Source: Comamonadaceae bacterium (lineage in GTDB: Bacteria > Pseudomonadota > Gammaproteobacteria > Burkholderiales > Burkholderiaceae_C). Taken from it: 64,000 nucleotides of DNA. The first letter of the stretch is position 1; the number at the start of each line of letters is the position of its first letter. The notes under the pieces were generated by a model that worked only from the letters and a program-made list of their open reading frames with translations, was not told where the DNA came from and did no database searches. Below are positions 1-8,995 of the stretch, piece after piece. The position numbers were made by a program, and so were the translations under genes. Where the stretch lies: the NCBI GenBank assembly GCA_021299875.1, contig JAJTEW010000009.1, positions 62,001-126,000 on the forward strand, written 5' to 3'.

Positions 1-66
1 TGCCGCGACGGAATCCTTAAAGCCAATGCTCGTTTTGGCTAGCGCCATGCACTGGACGAACCACAC

Positions 67-969
67 ATGAATTTCATTTGGCTGGAAGACTTTTTGGCCC
101 TGGCCCAAACGGGTCATTTCTCGCGCGCTGCCGAAGACCGGTGCAGCTCTCAACCGGCCTTCAGCAGAAGGATACGTTCGCTGGAAGAATGGCTCGGCAC
201 CGACTTGGTGGACCGCAGCTCCCAACCCGCCCGTTTGACAGCCGCTGGCGAATGGTTCAAGGGCGTGGCAGAAAACTTGGTGGGCCAAATCGCGCGACTG
301 CCGGACGAGGCCAAGCAGGTCGCGGAAACACAGGCGGTCACCCTCCGAATGGCGAGCACCCACGGACTTTCCTTTGTTTTCTTGCCCCGCTGGTTGCGCC
401 AAATCGAGTCATCGTTCGCCCTAGAGCGCGTGGAGTTGTTGTCGGATGTGTTGTCGCGCTGCGAAATCCTGATGCAACAAGGCAAAGTGCACTTTGTGCT
501 GACCCATGCGCATCCCCTCGCCCCCAGCCCACTGGATGCCGAACATTACAGGGCCCTGAAAATTGGGTCGGATGAATTGATGGCCGTGTGCCGGCCCAAT
601 GACCGGGGTCAGCCTCTGCACGCCCTGGCGGCTGATAACAAATTACCCACATCGGTACTGGGCTACACCGAGGCATCGGGACTGGGCCGAATTTTTGAGG
701 CGGTCTTGGGCCAGCGGCTCAAAACGGTGCCGACCCAACTGGTGTTCAAGGCCCATTTGGCTTCGGTTCTGCGCACCATGGCGCTCGATGGCCGAGGCCT
801 GGCCTGGCTGCCCAAGACCTTGGTCGAGGAAGACCTGGCCGCGGGCAGGCTGGTCAGCGCCTGCCCCGGTGAGTGGCACGTGCCGCTGGACATTCGCCTC
901 TACCGCGAGAAAAACATGACCGGTCAAGCGCCACTGGCCTTGTGGAGCGCCGCCGCATCAGAACCGTGA
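67..969 (+). CDS. LysR-family transcriptional regulator
   Basis: A 300-residue protein of normal LysR length. Residues 1-60 form the winged helix-turn-helix (FLALAQTGHFSRAAE, then SQPAFSRRIRSLEEWLG), and about residues 90-295 form the periplasmic-binding-like effector domain. Regulators of this family bind DNA as tetramers and respond to a small molecule. The effector cannot be read from the sequence. The gene is convergent with the VOC/DUF2783/FAD-oxidoreductase cluster that follows, with only 12 bases between the stops, so it is not in the usual divergent position for regulating it. Its targets may lie to the left of the window. Confidence 0.9.
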   Translation: MNFIWLEDFLALAQTGHFSRAAEDRCSSQPAFSRRIRSLEEWLGTDLVDRSSQPARLTAAGEWFKGVAENLVGQIARLPDEAKQVAETQAVTLRMASTHGLSFVFLPRWLRQIESSFALERVELLSDVLSRCEILMQQGKVHFVLTHAHPLAPSPLDAEHYRALKIGSDELMAVCRPNDRGQPLHALAADNKLPTSVLGYTEASGLGRIFEAVLGQRLKTVPTQLVFKAHLASVLRTMALDGRGLAWLPKTLVEEDLAAGRLVSACPGEWHVPLDIRLYREKNMTGQAPLALWSAAASEP

Positions 970-981
970 ACGCGCAGGGCT

Positions 982-1518
982 TCAGCTGTGGCGCTCGGGC
1001 TCGTGCATCCAGGCCGCGTGTTTGGGGGCACGCTTGGTTTGCGACCATTCGTTGAGCATGTCCCATTTGCATGCGTCGAGCTTGGCGTACATGTCTGGTG
1101 TGCCCACGTCGGTGGCCAGTTCCAGGCGGTGGCCGTTGGGATCGAAGAAGTAAATGCTCTTGAAGATGGCGTGGTTGGTCGGGCCCAGCACCTCCACGCC
1201 GTTGGCTTGCAGGCGGGCTTTGGCATCCTCCAGGGCTTGCAGGCTGTCCACCTTGAAGGCGATGTGCTGCACCCACTCTGGGGTGTTGGTGTCCCGCCCC
1301 ATCTCGGGTGAGTTGGGGAGTTCAAAAAAAGCCAGCACGTTGCCGCCACCTGCGTCCAGAAACACATGCATGTAGGGGTCGGGGGCCTTGGTGGAGGGCA
1401 CCAAGTCTTCAGCGATGGCCAACACGAAATCCATGTTCAGGTTTTTCACATACCACTCGACGGTGGCTTTGGCATCTTTGCAGCGGTAGGCGGCGTGGTG
1501 GATGCGGTCGATTTTCAT
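982..1518 (-). CDS. VOC-family (glyoxalase/extradiol dioxygenase fold) protein
   Basis: 178 residues with a vicinal-oxygen-chelate fold. The metal-ligand pattern is visible: His7/His8 in RIHHAAY, His85 in VQHIAF and Glu133 in GHRLEL, with paired beta-alpha-beta-beta-beta modules. VOC proteins include glyoxalases, dioxygenases and isomerases, and the reaction here is not determined by sequence alone. It is the last gene of a minus-strand cluster with a DUF2783 protein and an FAD monooxygenase. The three genes probably act on one aromatic or hydroxylated substrate. The start ATG at 1518 lies 18 bases past the preceding stop. Confidence 0.85.
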   Translation of the reverse strand: MKIDRIHHAAYRCKDAKATVEWYVKNLNMDFVLAIAEDLVPSTKAPDPYMHVFLDAGGGNVLAFFELPNSPEMGRDTNTPEWVQHIAFKVDSLQALEDAKARLQANGVEVLGPTNHAIFKSIYFFDPNGHRLELATDVGTPDMYAKLDACKWDMLNEWSQTKRAPKHAAWMHEPERHS

Positions 1519-1536
1519 GGCGGGTCTCCTGGGGGT

Positions 1537-1779
1537 TCAGTCGGTTTGGTGGGCGGCCTGCAGTGCTTCACGCAACACACGCAAGTCGCCAATGTGGTTG
1601 GCCAGCAGCAAAATCAGGCGGGCGTTGAGCGCCTCACTTTGTTCGTCGCTCAGGCCGTTGTGCGCGTCGATCAGCTGTTCATAAAACTCGTCAGCTGGTG
1701 AAAAGTCACGGAAGAACCGGCGACCGGCTTCATGGAAGTTGGGGTCGGTTTTGAGGGCGGTGTGCATGTCCATGCTCAT
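1537..1779 (-). CDS. DUF2783-type small protein
   Basis: An 80-residue, mostly helical acidic protein without signal peptide or membrane segment. It resembles the small DUF2783 proteins often found beside FAD-dependent aromatic hydroxylases in Burkholderiales; that family assignment is from memory. An internal Met at residue 5 is an alternative start. It lies 18 bases downstream of the FAD oxidoreductase stop and 18 bases upstream of the VOC start, so co-transcription is likely. No catalytic motif is visible. A role as an accessory subunit is inference from position only. Confidence 0.65.
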   Translation of the reverse strand: MSMDMHTALKTDPNFHEAGRRFFRDFSPADEFYEQLIDAHNGLSDEQSEALNARLILLLANHIGDLRVLREALQAAHQTD

Positions 1780-1797
1780 ATCGGTCTTGGGTGCGGT

Positions 1798-3411
1798 TCA
1801 GGCCGTGCCGATGTGGGCACCGGTGGCGCGGGCCAGGGCGGCTTGCAGCTTGGCAGCGTCCAGCGTGCGCCAGCGGGCCGCCACATGCTGGTCGGGGCGC
1901 AGCAAATAGGTGGTGCCGGGTGTGGCGTCGTAGCGCTTGGCCATCCAGCCTTGTGCGTCTACCAACACTCGAAAGCCGGGCACTTGCAGGGCCTGACGGG
2001 ACACGATCAGGCTGTCCACCTGCACGGCGCTTTGCTTCAAGGCCTGCAGTGCGGCCAGCGTCTGGGCATCGGGCGCAGCATCGACAAAGTGCAAGACCGC
2101 AAAGCCCCTCCCCACCTGGTCGAGCAGCCAGGCGTCTTGACCATCCAACTGCACGGGCGCATCGTCCATCGGTGCGCCAGGCACCATGTTGCCTTCAAAC
2201 GCTTGAGCGTCGGGTGTGTTGAGCACCGAGCCGGTCAGGAAAGATGGCACCGACAAACGGCCCGAATTGACCAGCTTGCGGGCAAAGGGGTGGTGCTTGG
2301 CCAGCGCCAGCACCTGGTTGCGAAAGGTCTTGCTGGTGCGGCTCTTGGGCGTGATGAAGTCGGTCGAGCGCGTCGAATTCATGATGTTCTCGTCGGCGGC
2401 GAACTGGCGGTCGATCGCGTAGGTGTCGAGCAGCCGCTCGGGTGCTCGCCCCTTCATCACCAGCGCCAACTTCCACATCAAATCGTCGACATCCTGAAAG
2501 CCCGAGTTGGCACCGCGCGCGCCAAAGGGCGAGACCTGGTGCGCCGCGTCGCCGACAAACAGCACGGGCCCATGGCGAAAGTCCGTCATGCGGCGGCACT
2601 GGAAGGTGTAGATGCTCACCCACTCCAGCTCAAACGGGCGCTCATCGCCCAGCATGGCCTGAAGGCGTGGGATGACTTTTTCGGGCTTCTTTTCTTCTTC
2701 GGGGTCGGCGTCCCAGCCGAGCTGAAAGTCGATGCGCCAGACGTTGTTGCTCTGCTTGTGCAAAAGCACGCTTTGCTTGGGGTGAAACGGCGGGTCGAAC
2801 CAGAACCAGCGCTCAGCGGGGTAGTCGGCCTTCATGATCACGTCGGCGATCAGGAAGCGGTCCTGAAACACGCGGCCTTCGATGTCCAGGCCCAGGTGGC
2901 GGCGGATCGGGCTACGCGCGCCATCGGCCACCACCAGCCAGTCGGCTTCGATGTCGAAGCTGCCGTCGGGCGTTTCCACCGTGAGCGCTGCGTGCTTGTC
3001 GTGACGCGTGACCGCGGTGACCTTGTGCTGCCAACGAATATCCGCGCCCAGTTCGAGGGCACGGGCGATCAGCATTTCTTCGATGTGGTACTGCTGCAGA
3101 TTGATCATGCCGGGGCGCTTGTGGCCGGGCTCGGGCACCAGGTTGAACTGGTACACCTCGTCTTCTTCCAGGAAGGTGCGGCCGATGTTCCAGCTCACGC
3201 CCAGATTGCAGGCCTGATCGGCAATGCCAAGGCGGTCGAGAATTTCGAGCGAGCGTTTGGCGTAACACACCGCGCGTGAGCCGACGGAGACGGTTTTGTC
3301 GTCGTCCAGCACCAGCACATCCAAACCCTGCAAGCGGGCGTCGATGGCAGCGGCCAGTCCCACCGGCCCTGCGCCAATGACGATCAAAATAAATCGGGTT
3401 GACGTAAGCAC
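1798..3411 (-). CDS. FAD-dependent aromatic monooxygenase (PheA/TfdB-like)
   Basis: 537 residues. The dinucleotide-binding motif GAGPVG (13-18), the second FAD/NADPH motif VADGARSPIR (161-170) and the ribityl-binding GDAAHQVSPFGARG (287-300) place it in the single-component flavoprotein hydroxylases, which use NAD(P)H and O2 to hydroxylate phenolic rings. The start is uncertain. GTG at 3411 keeps the Rossmann fold in frame but leaves only 12 residues before it and has a poorly placed GGAG. An ATG at 3415 with GGAG eight bases upstream is in a different frame. It is divergent from the GntR regulator at 3605, with possible operators between them. Confidence 0.85.
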   Translation of the reverse strand: MLTSTRFILIVIGAGPVGLAAAIDARLQGLDVLVLDDDKTVSVGSRAVCYAKRSLEILDRLGIADQACNLGVSWNIGRTFLEEDEVYQFNLVPEPGHKRPGMINLQQYHIEEMLIARALELGADIRWQHKVTAVTRHDKHAALTVETPDGSFDIEADWLVVADGARSPIRRHLGLDIEGRVFQDRFLIADVIMKADYPAERWFWFDPPFHPKQSVLLHKQSNNVWRIDFQLGWDADPEEEKKPEKVIPRLQAMLGDERPFELEWVSIYTFQCRRMTDFRHGPVLFVGDAAHQVSPFGARGANSGFQDVDDLMWKLALVMKGRAPERLLDTYAIDRQFAADENIMNSTRSTDFITPKSRTSKTFRNQVLALAKHHPFARKLVNSGRLSVPSFLTGSVLNTPDAQAFEGNMVPGAPMDDAPVQLDGQDAWLLDQVGRGFAVLHFVDAAPDAQTLAALQALKQSAVQVDSLIVSRQALQVPGFRVLVDAQGWMAKRYDATPGTTYLLRPDQHVAARWRTLDAAKLQAALARATGAHIGTA

Positions 3412-3467
3412 CCATTTGACGAGCTCCAGAACGGTCTAAATGCACCCTGCGGTGCCCAAGGCATAAT

Positions 3468-3496
3468 TTACCATTGTTAAATCGGTTTACCTAAAC
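3468..3496. promoter_or_regulatory. Candidate operator between FAD monooxygenase and GntR gene
   Basis: The intergenic region contains two small AT-rich dyads: TTTA(N7)TAAA at 3468-3482 and the perfect dyad GTTTA-CC-TAAAC at 3485-3496. They lie between the divergent monooxygenase cluster and the FCD/GntR regulator, where such a regulator would bind. The assignment rests on symmetry and position only. Confidence 0.4.
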
Positions 3497-3604
3497 GTAA
3501 TTATGAGGCATGTATGGGCCGTGCAAACGCCCCATCGTGCGGGATGGTCATCGCCTCCCAGTGAAGCTCTGTATGCTGGAGCTTGTTTTTTGTATGACAA
3601 GTCC

Positions 3605-4378
3605 ATGAGCCAACATTTCACTCCTGTCTCCAGTGGCGCACGTCTTTCGGACCAAGTGGCCGCACAACTGATGGCCGAGATCGAACAGGGTCGATTGGCA
3701 CCGGGCGCCAAGTTGCCCACTGAAGCCAATTTGGCCGAACAGTTTCGGGTCAGCCGCACCGTGGTCCGAGAGGCGGTGTCTCGCCTCAAGTCGGTGGGCT
3801 TGGTGGATTCGCGCCAAGGCAGTGGGGTGTTTGTCAAACTGGAATTGCCCCTTCCCGCTTTGCATTTCGAAGCCCAACATGCCGCTTCGCAAGATGCGGT
3901 GGTCCAGATGGTGGAGGTGCGCCGCGCTCTGGAGGCCGAAGTGGCCGCTTTGGCCGCCGAGCGGCGCAGCCCCCAGGATATTTTGGACATTGAGCAAGCG
4001 GTCAATGCCCTGAACGAGGCGGTCTTGGCCGGTGGCAATGGGGTGACCGAAGACGTGAACTTTCACCGAGCGATTGCACAGGCCACACGCAACCCCTTTT
4101 TGATTCAGACTCTGCAGTACCTGAGCCAATTTCTCCATGGTGCCACCCAAGTGACACGGGCCAACGAGGCGCGCAGGTTCGATTTTGCGGCCGAGGTGCA
4201 GGCCGAACACCAAGCCATCTTGTCGGCCATCGTGGCCGGCAACGCCAACCAAGCCAGGCAGGCTGCAGCGGCCCACATGGGTAACGCAATAGGCCGCATC
4301 CGGCAAGCCGATCCTTCGTTTTGGGAGCAAGAAGGCGCGCGGTTGGCACAGCCTTTGGTCAAGGGCCTGAAGAGCTAA
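3605..4378 (+). CDS. GntR-family regulator with FCD ligand domain
   Basis: 257 residues from ATG 3605; the frame extends upstream, but the extra residues are unlike the family. The N-terminal winged HTH covers about residues 14-78 (KLPTEANLAEQFRVSRTVV, then DSRQGSGVFV). The remainder is an all-helical FCD effector domain whose His/Asp residues usually hold a metal and an organic acid. FCD regulators typically repress catabolic genes until a metabolite binds. It is divergent from the FAD monooxygenase cluster and convergent with the EamA transporter, making the monooxygenase operon the likeliest target (inference). Confidence 0.88.
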   Translation: MSQHFTPVSSGARLSDQVAAQLMAEIEQGRLAPGAKLPTEANLAEQFRVSRTVVREAVSRLKSVGLVDSRQGSGVFVKLELPLPALHFEAQHAASQDAVVQMVEVRRALEAEVAALAAERRSPQDILDIEQAVNALNEAVLAGGNGVTEDVNFHRAIAQATRNPFLIQTLQYLSQFLHGATQVTRANEARRFDFAAEVQAEHQAILSAIVAGNANQARQAAAAHMGNAIGRIRQADPSFWEQEGARLAQPLVKGLKS

Positions 4379-4403
4379 AACGCGACCACAGCCGCAGCCA
4401 CGC

Positions 4404-5318
4404 TCAAGGCTTGGGCTTGCGCAAACCCAACCACATCACCGTGGACACCACCACCGCCGCCCCCACCAATTGCATCGGCGCAATGGCCTGACCCAGCAAG
4501 CCCCAGGCCAGCACCAATGCAAAAATGGGCTCCACATTCATGATGGCCGAGTTGCCCACCACGCCCAGCTTGGGCAGCACGGTGAACATGATGGTGAAGG
4601 CCGTGCCGTACAGGAAAGTCAACCAGGCCAAGCCCCACCAACCCGGTTCGGCCTGGGGCCACTGAAATCCACCTTGCGTGCTGGCCACCAAGGCGGCCAG
4701 AACACCGACCGTGGTCAGCGAGGTAAAGGTGCGCAAGCGCCCATCCACACCCACCGTTTCGTGCTGTGTCAACACCAAGGCCAAACCAAATGTCACCGAC
4801 GCGATCAAAGCAAAGCCTACACCCGCGCCAATTTCACCCCAATGCCGCGCAGCACCCAAGCCAGACGCCGCGCCCAGCACATCCAATGCCAAGGCCAATC
4901 CGAACATCATCACCGGCATGGCCCACAAAAGGGCGCGCTCGGGCTTGTGGCCGTACAAAATACGGGCCCACAAGGCGGTGGTCAGTGGGTAGGTGTTGAA
5001 CGCCAGCAAAGCCAGCGCCACCGGCAAACGCGCCACTGCCGAATACAGGCACACGCTTTGCACCGCGATCAGCACCCCGACGGTCGCCAGGTATTTGCGC
5101 TGTGGCGGCAGCACGCTGAAGGCCACCTTTTGGTGCCACAAGATCAAGGCAACAACGATGGCGGTGAGGACACTGCGCACCGTGACCGCCGTCACCACAT
5201 CCAAGCCATGGTTGAACGCGGTTCGGGCCGCCACGTGGTTGGCGCCCATCATGAAGGCGGTCAACAACAAGGTGGCAAAAGCGGCCCCTGTCAAGCGGGA
5301 TGAGGCTGGGTTGCTCAT
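4404..5318 (-). CDS. EamA/DMT-family permease
   Basis: 304 residues with about ten hydrophobic segments in two repeated five-helix halves, the usual EamA (drug/metabolite transporter) layout and length. Family members export or import amino acids, nucleotides or other small metabolites; the substrate is unknown. It is transcribed with the downstream end of the hpa/aldolase group, 33 bases after the ketopantoate-reductase-like gene, which suggests transport of a related metabolite (inference). Confidence 0.85.
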   Translation of the reverse strand: MSNPASSRLTGAAFATLLLTAFMMGANHVAARTAFNHGLDVVTAVTVRSVLTAIVVALILWHQKVAFSVLPPQRKYLATVGVLIAVQSVCLYSAVARLPVALALLAFNTYPLTTALWARILYGHKPERALLWAMPVMMFGLALALDVLGAASGLGAARHWGEIGAGVGFALIASVTFGLALVLTQHETVGVDGRLRTFTSLTTVGVLAALVASTQGGFQWPQAEPGWWGLAWLTFLYGTAFTIMFTVLPKLGVVGNSAIMNVEPIFALVLAWGLLGQAIAPMQLVGAAVVVSTVMWLGLRKPKP

Positions 5319-5351
5319 GCGTTCAAGGCCTTGGAGGTCGGTCGGACGTGG

Positions 5352-6335
5352 TCATGGTTGAGGATAAAGCCCCAAGCCCCGCGCATGCAGGCGACTCAAA
5401 CCCAGCAAGGCGTCGGTGAAGGGTGTGGCCACACCGGTCAAGCCGCCCAGCTCGCGCACGGACGAGACCAAGGCATCGAGCTCAACCGGCTTGCCTGCGT
5501 CCACGTCTTGCAGCATCGACGTGCGGAAGGCCCCGAGCTTGCGCGTGACGGCGTGGCGGTCTTCGGGGGTTTGCGCGATCGGGATGCCCATGCGCTCGCC
5601 GATCGCCTTGGCTTCGAGCATGACGCTGGAGACAAAGCCGCACACCAGCGGATCGTCCAGAATCACATCAGTGGTGGCCCCGGTGAAGGCACTGATGGGG
5701 TTGATGGTCATGTTGCCCCACAGCTTGTACCAAACGTCTTTCTGGATTTGCGGTGACGCCGTGGCGTTGAACCCCGCTTGCTCCAAAAGCGCCACCAGCT
5801 CGCGCAGGCGCGGAGTGTCGGCCCCACTGGGTTCGCCCAAGATCAAGCCGTTGCCAAAGTGGTGACGAATCACGCCGGGCATGTCGACCGAGCAGCTCGC
5901 GTGCACCACACCGCCGATCACGCGGTCTGCCGGGATGTGCCGTGCAATCACGCCCGACGGGTCCACCGATTGCAAAGTGGTGCCCGAAAGCGACCCGCCA
6001 AAGCCTTGCAAAAACCACCAGGGCACGCCGTTCATGGCCGTCAGCACCACCGTCTGCGGCCCCAGCAGCGGCGCGATGTGACGTGCCACATCGGCCATGG
6101 CTGGGGCTTTCACGGCCACGATCACCAAATCTTGCGCACCCAACTCGGCCGCATCGGCGCGGGCTTTCAAAGAAACCACCATCTCCTGATCACCTTGGCG
6201 CAACACCAAGCCCACTTGCTGCAAAGCCTCTAAGGTGGCCCCGCGTGCCACCGCGCTGAGCGTGTTGCCTTGGCGCGCCAAATGCACGCCCATCCAACCG
6301 CCAATGGCGCCTGCACCGTAAATACAGACTTTCAT
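5352..6335 (-). CDS. Ketopantoate reductase family (2-dehydropantoate 2-reductase-like)
   Basis: 327 residues from ATG 6335, which overlaps the upstream class II aldolase stop (ATGA). The N-terminal NADPH-binding motif GAGAIG is at residues 7-12. The C-terminal helical domain with KLWGNMTINP and the following SAFTG region is typical of the ApbA/PanE family. Many catabolic clusters carry such paralogs, so the substrate may be another 2-oxo acid rather than ketopantoate. Coupling to the aldolase suggests reduction or oxidation of an aldolase-related product (inference). Confidence 0.82.
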   Translation of the reverse strand: MKVCIYGAGAIGGWMGVHLARQGNTLSAVARGATLEALQQVGLVLRQGDQEMVVSLKARADAAELGAQDLVIVAVKAPAMADVARHIAPLLGPQTVVLTAMNGVPWWFLQGFGGSLSGTTLQSVDPSGVIARHIPADRVIGGVVHASCSVDMPGVIRHHFGNGLILGEPSGADTPRLRELVALLEQAGFNATASPQIQKDVWYKLWGNMTINPISAFTGATTDVILDDPLVCGFVSSVMLEAKAIGERMGIPIAQTPEDRHAVTRKLGAFRTSMLQDVDAGKPVELDALVSSVRELGGLTGVATPFTDALLGLSRLHARGLGLYPQP

Positions 6336-7120
6336 GCGCGCCACCCTTTGTCTTGCCGGTCGACTTGGCGCACCAGCGATTGGAAAACGTCTTGGCCCGC
6401 GCCATGGTTCGGGTTGAACTGCAGGGCGTCGCGGGTGCATTGGTCGGCAACGGCCTCGGACACGGCAATGGGCTGGCCCATGCTGAAAGTGGCCAGCTGG
6501 ATTTCGCAGGCGCGCTGCAAAGTCCAGAGCACCGCAAAGGTTTGGGGCAAGGTGTGGCCCCAGGCCAAAAGGCCGTGGTTGCGCAAGATGACGGCTTGTT
6601 TGTGGCCGATGCTGCGCAGCAGGCGTGGCGCTTCGTCGGCGTGGATGGTGATGCCCTCAAAGTCATGGTAAGCCACCATGTTGTGCAACTGGGCGCTGTA
6701 AAAATTGGTCTGCTGCAAACCGCCTTGCACACAAGCCACGGCCACGCCCGCCGTGGTGTGGGTGTGCATCACACAATGCGCCGCGGCCAAGCCTTCGTGC
6801 ACGGCAGCATGCACCGTGAATCCTGCCGGGTTGACGGGGTAAGGCGAGCCATCCTGCACCCGGCCTTGCACGTCGATCTTGACCAGGTTGCTGGCCGTGA
6901 CCTCGCTGTAGTGCAGGCCAAAGGGGTTGATCAAAAAGTGTTTATCGCCCCCGGTGACGCTGTCGGGCAATCGCAGCGTGATGTGGTTGTAAATCATCTC
7001 GGTCCAGCCGAGCAGGGCAAACACGCGGTAACTGGCCGCCAGCTGCAATCGCGCTTGCCATTCATCGGGGTGCACCCGCGCTTGCAGCGATGGCACGACC
7101 GGTTGGGGGGTAGGGAACAT
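6332..7120 (-). CDS. Class II aldolase/adducin-family protein
   Basis: 262 residues from ATG 7120. The zinc-binding histidines are visible in MHTHTTAGVA and in HNMVAYHDF, as in fuculose-phosphate aldolase and its relatives. An N-terminal conserved WTEMIYNHITLRLP segment also fits. Members cleave or decarboxylate hydroxylated substrates; the substrate here is unknown. The stop overlaps the reductase start by four bases, so the two are translationally coupled. A longer in-frame start exists upstream, but it would translate a short repeat region and is unlikely. Confidence 0.82.
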   Translation of the reverse strand: MFPTPQPVVPSLQARVHPDEWQARLQLAASYRVFALLGWTEMIYNHITLRLPDSVTGGDKHFLINPFGLHYSEVTASNLVKIDVQGRVQDGSPYPVNPAGFTVHAAVHEGLAAAHCVMHTHTTAGVAVACVQGGLQQTNFYSAQLHNMVAYHDFEGITIHADEAPRLLRSIGHKQAVILRNHGLLAWGHTLPQTFAVLWTLQRACEIQLATFSMGQPIAVSEAVADQCTRDALQFNPNHGAGQDVFQSLVRQVDRQDKGWRA

Positions 7121-7151
7121 CGACGTCTCCTTGATCAATGAATTAGGGACA

Positions 7152-7189
7152 TGAATTGGGGTTGCATGAATTGGGGTCAGACCCCAATT
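7152..7189. repeat. REP-like palindrome with tandem half-repeats
   Basis: A perfect 10-bp dyad (AATTGGGGTC, one base, GACCCCAATT) at 7169-7189, preceded by another copy of its left half (ATGAATTGGGGT at 7151-7162 and 7166-7177). The dyad overlaps the hpaI stop codon. TTGGGGTCAGACCCCAA-type palindromes are common interspersed repeats in proteobacteria. It could also act as an intercistronic stem-loop between hpaI and the aldolase gene. Confidence 0.7.
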
Positions 7190-8003
7190 AGTAAGTCGCA
7201 CCTTTGGCGGGTGCGGCAACGGGGGCGGCTGATTTGAAATGCGCCGCCAGATCGGTGGTGTGGCGCATCAAGAGTTGGGTGTCCAGGCCCACAGCGACAA
7301 ACAAAGCGCCCAGCGACAAATAATGCGCGGCCTGTTGGCGGTCGGGCGTGAGGATGCCGGGGGCTTTGCCTGCCTTCAGGATGCGGGCGATGGCGTCCTC
7401 AATGGCCGCTTGCACTTCGGGGTGCGCGGCATTGCCCACATGGCCCATGCTGGCCGACAAATCGGCCGGGCCAATGAAGACACCGTCCACACCGGGCGTG
7501 GCGGCAATCGCATCCAGGTTCTTCAGCGCTTGCCGTGACTCGACCTGAACCAGCAGGCAGACCTCTTGGTTGGCCCGCTTGAAGTAATCCGAGAAATGCC
7601 CCCAGCGCGAAGCCCGCGCCCCGGCCATGCCCCGCACGCCGCCCAGACCATCGTCTTGCGGGTAGCGCATGGCCTGCACCAATTGCGCGGCTTGCTCGGC
7701 CGTATCGACCATGGGCACCAAAATGTTTTGCGCACCCAAGTCCAGGTATTGCTTGATGAGCGCCGTCTCGCCCAGGGGCACTCGGCACACCGGGTGGCTG
7801 GCGGGGTAAGCGGCTAGGGTCTGCAACTGCGCCTGGATGCTGCGCAGGTCGTTCGGCGCGTGTTCGCCGTCGATCACCAGCCAGTCAAACCCGGCCAAGG
7901 CGCAGATTTCGGCGGTGTAGGCGCTGGCCAAACCCATCCACAGGCCGATCTGGGGCTGTTGGTTTTGCAGGGCTTGTTTGAATAAGTTCACAGGGGTGTT
8001 CAT
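7188..8003 (-). CDS. hpaI: 4-hydroxy-2-oxoheptanedioate aldolase
   Basis: 271 residues from ATG 8003, preceded by GAGAGGAA. It is an HpcH/HpaI class II metal-dependent aldolase: [40 protein letters not shown] and [14 protein letters not shown] are all recognisable. The enzyme splits 4-hydroxy-2-oxoheptane-1,7-dioate into pyruvate and succinate semialdehyde, the last step of homoprotocatechuate meta-cleavage. It follows hpaH after a 167-base gap containing a strong stem-loop. The C-terminus carries an Ala/Pro-rich tail. Confidence 0.92.
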   Translation of the reverse strand: MNTPVNLFKQALQNQQPQIGLWMGLASAYTAEICALAGFDWLVIDGEHAPNDLRSIQAQLQTLAAYPASHPVCRVPLGETALIKQYLDLGAQNILVPMVDTAEQAAQLVQAMRYPQDDGLGGVRGMAGARASRWGHFSDYFKRANQEVCLLVQVESRQALKNLDAIAATPGVDGVFIGPADLSASMGHVGNAAHPEVQAAIEDAIARILKAGKAPGILTPDRQQAAHYLSLGALFVAVGLDTQLLMRHTTDLAAHFKSAAPVAAPAKGATY

Positions 8004-8046
8004 GGTGAAGTTCCTCTCGTTAAAGGCCAAACGGCTTATAGGATGT

Positions 8047-8120
8047 TGGGGCCGGGGTGGCGGCTCGGGCGATGTGGCAAAGCGAAGCGCCTCTGAGCTC
8101 GGGCCGCCACCCCGGCCCCA
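8047..8120. repeat. GC-rich stem-loop with 18-bp perfect arms
   Basis: TGGGGCCGGGGTGGCGGC at 8047-8064 is the exact reverse complement of 8103-8120, with a 38-base loop. It lies in the hpaH-hpaI intergenic space on the operon transcript. No U-run follows it, so it is more likely an mRNA-stability or attenuation structure, or an interspersed repeat, than a simple terminator. Confidence 0.75.
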
Positions 8121-8170
8121 GCAGCCTCCCGCTATCGCAAGACGAAGCCGCTGCAGACGCATCCAAACGC

Positions 8171-8992
8171 TCAAACAAACCGAAACTCCAGCTTGCCCAG
8201 CGGCCCGTAGTCCGCCTCAAACACATCGCCCACTTTGGCCAGCGCCGGTTTGGTGAACGAACCAGCCAACACGATCTCTCCGGCTTGCAGGTGTTCACCC
8301 CAAGGTGCCAGCTTGTTGGCCAACCAAGCGATGCCAACGGCCGGGTGACCTTGCACGCCCGCTGCCAAACCGGTTTCTTCGACCACACCGTTTTGCCTCA
8401 GCACAGCCCCGCACCAAGGTAAGTCGGTGGTCAGCGGATCGACCCGCTTGGCACCGAGCACGATGCCCGCATTGGCCGCGTTGTCGCTGATGGTGTCGTA
8501 GACCTTGCGCATCACCTTGGTGTGGCGATCGAACTGCTCGATGCGCGAGTCGATGATCTCAATCGCCGGCGTCACATACTCAGTCGCCTCCAAGACTTGC
8601 TGGACCGTCACGTTGGGGCCACGCAGTTCTTTCTTGAGGATGAAGGCCAACTCGACCTCGACACGCGGGGCGATGAAATCGGTGAACGGGATGTCCAGCA
8701 CCTGACCGGGGGTGCAGGTGTAGCGCATGTCGTCCAGCAGCGTGCCGTAGTCGGGCTCGTCGATCTGGCTTGAGACCTGCATGGCGCGGCTGGTGAGGCC
8801 AATCTTGTGTCCGATCATTTGTCGCCCTTCGGCAAACCTGAGTTGCATCCAGGCGCGGTTGATGCGGTAACCGTCTTCGATGCTCATACCCGGGAATCGC
8901 TTGGAAAAGTGTTCGATCTGCACGCGTGATTTTTGGGACTGGTTCAACTCTTGGGCAAGCTGATGAATTTGGTCTTCGGTCAAGACGGACAT
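8171..8992 (-). CDS. hpaH: 2-oxo-hept-4-ene-1,7-dioate hydratase
   Basis: 273 residues matching the HpaH/MhpD hydratase family of the FAH superfamily. [34 protein letters not shown] (metal-binding Glu residues), [11 protein letters not shown] and [13 protein letters not shown] are all present in the expected order. The enzyme hydrates 2-oxo-hept-4-ene-1,7-dioate to give the HpaI substrate. It sits three bases downstream of hpaF in the operon. The length is normal and no defect is seen. Confidence 0.93.
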   Translation of the reverse strand: MSVLTEDQIHQLAQELNQSQKSRVQIEHFSKRFPGMSIEDGYRINRAWMQLRFAEGRQMIGHKIGLTSRAMQVSSQIDEPDYGTLLDDMRYTCTPGQVLDIPFTDFIAPRVEVELAFILKKELRGPNVTVQQVLEATEYVTPAIEIIDSRIEQFDRHTKVMRKVYDTISDNAANAGIVLGAKRVDPLTTDLPWCGAVLRQNGVVEETGLAAGVQGHPAVGIAWLANKLAPWGEHLQAGEIVLAGSFTKPALAKVGDVFEADYGPLGKLEFRFV

Positions 8993-8995
8993 GGT

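Noticed and set aside
78-575. Overlapping open frames in high-GC genes such as the LysR gene
   Set aside because: Long shadow frames are expected at this GC content; they lack homology and ribosome sites.
3592-3601. Copy of the GTATGACA motif before the GntR gene linking it to the vapB region
   Set aside because: An 8-base motif is expected about twice by chance in 64 kb on both strands; only the three clustered copies at 10961-11025 are convincing.
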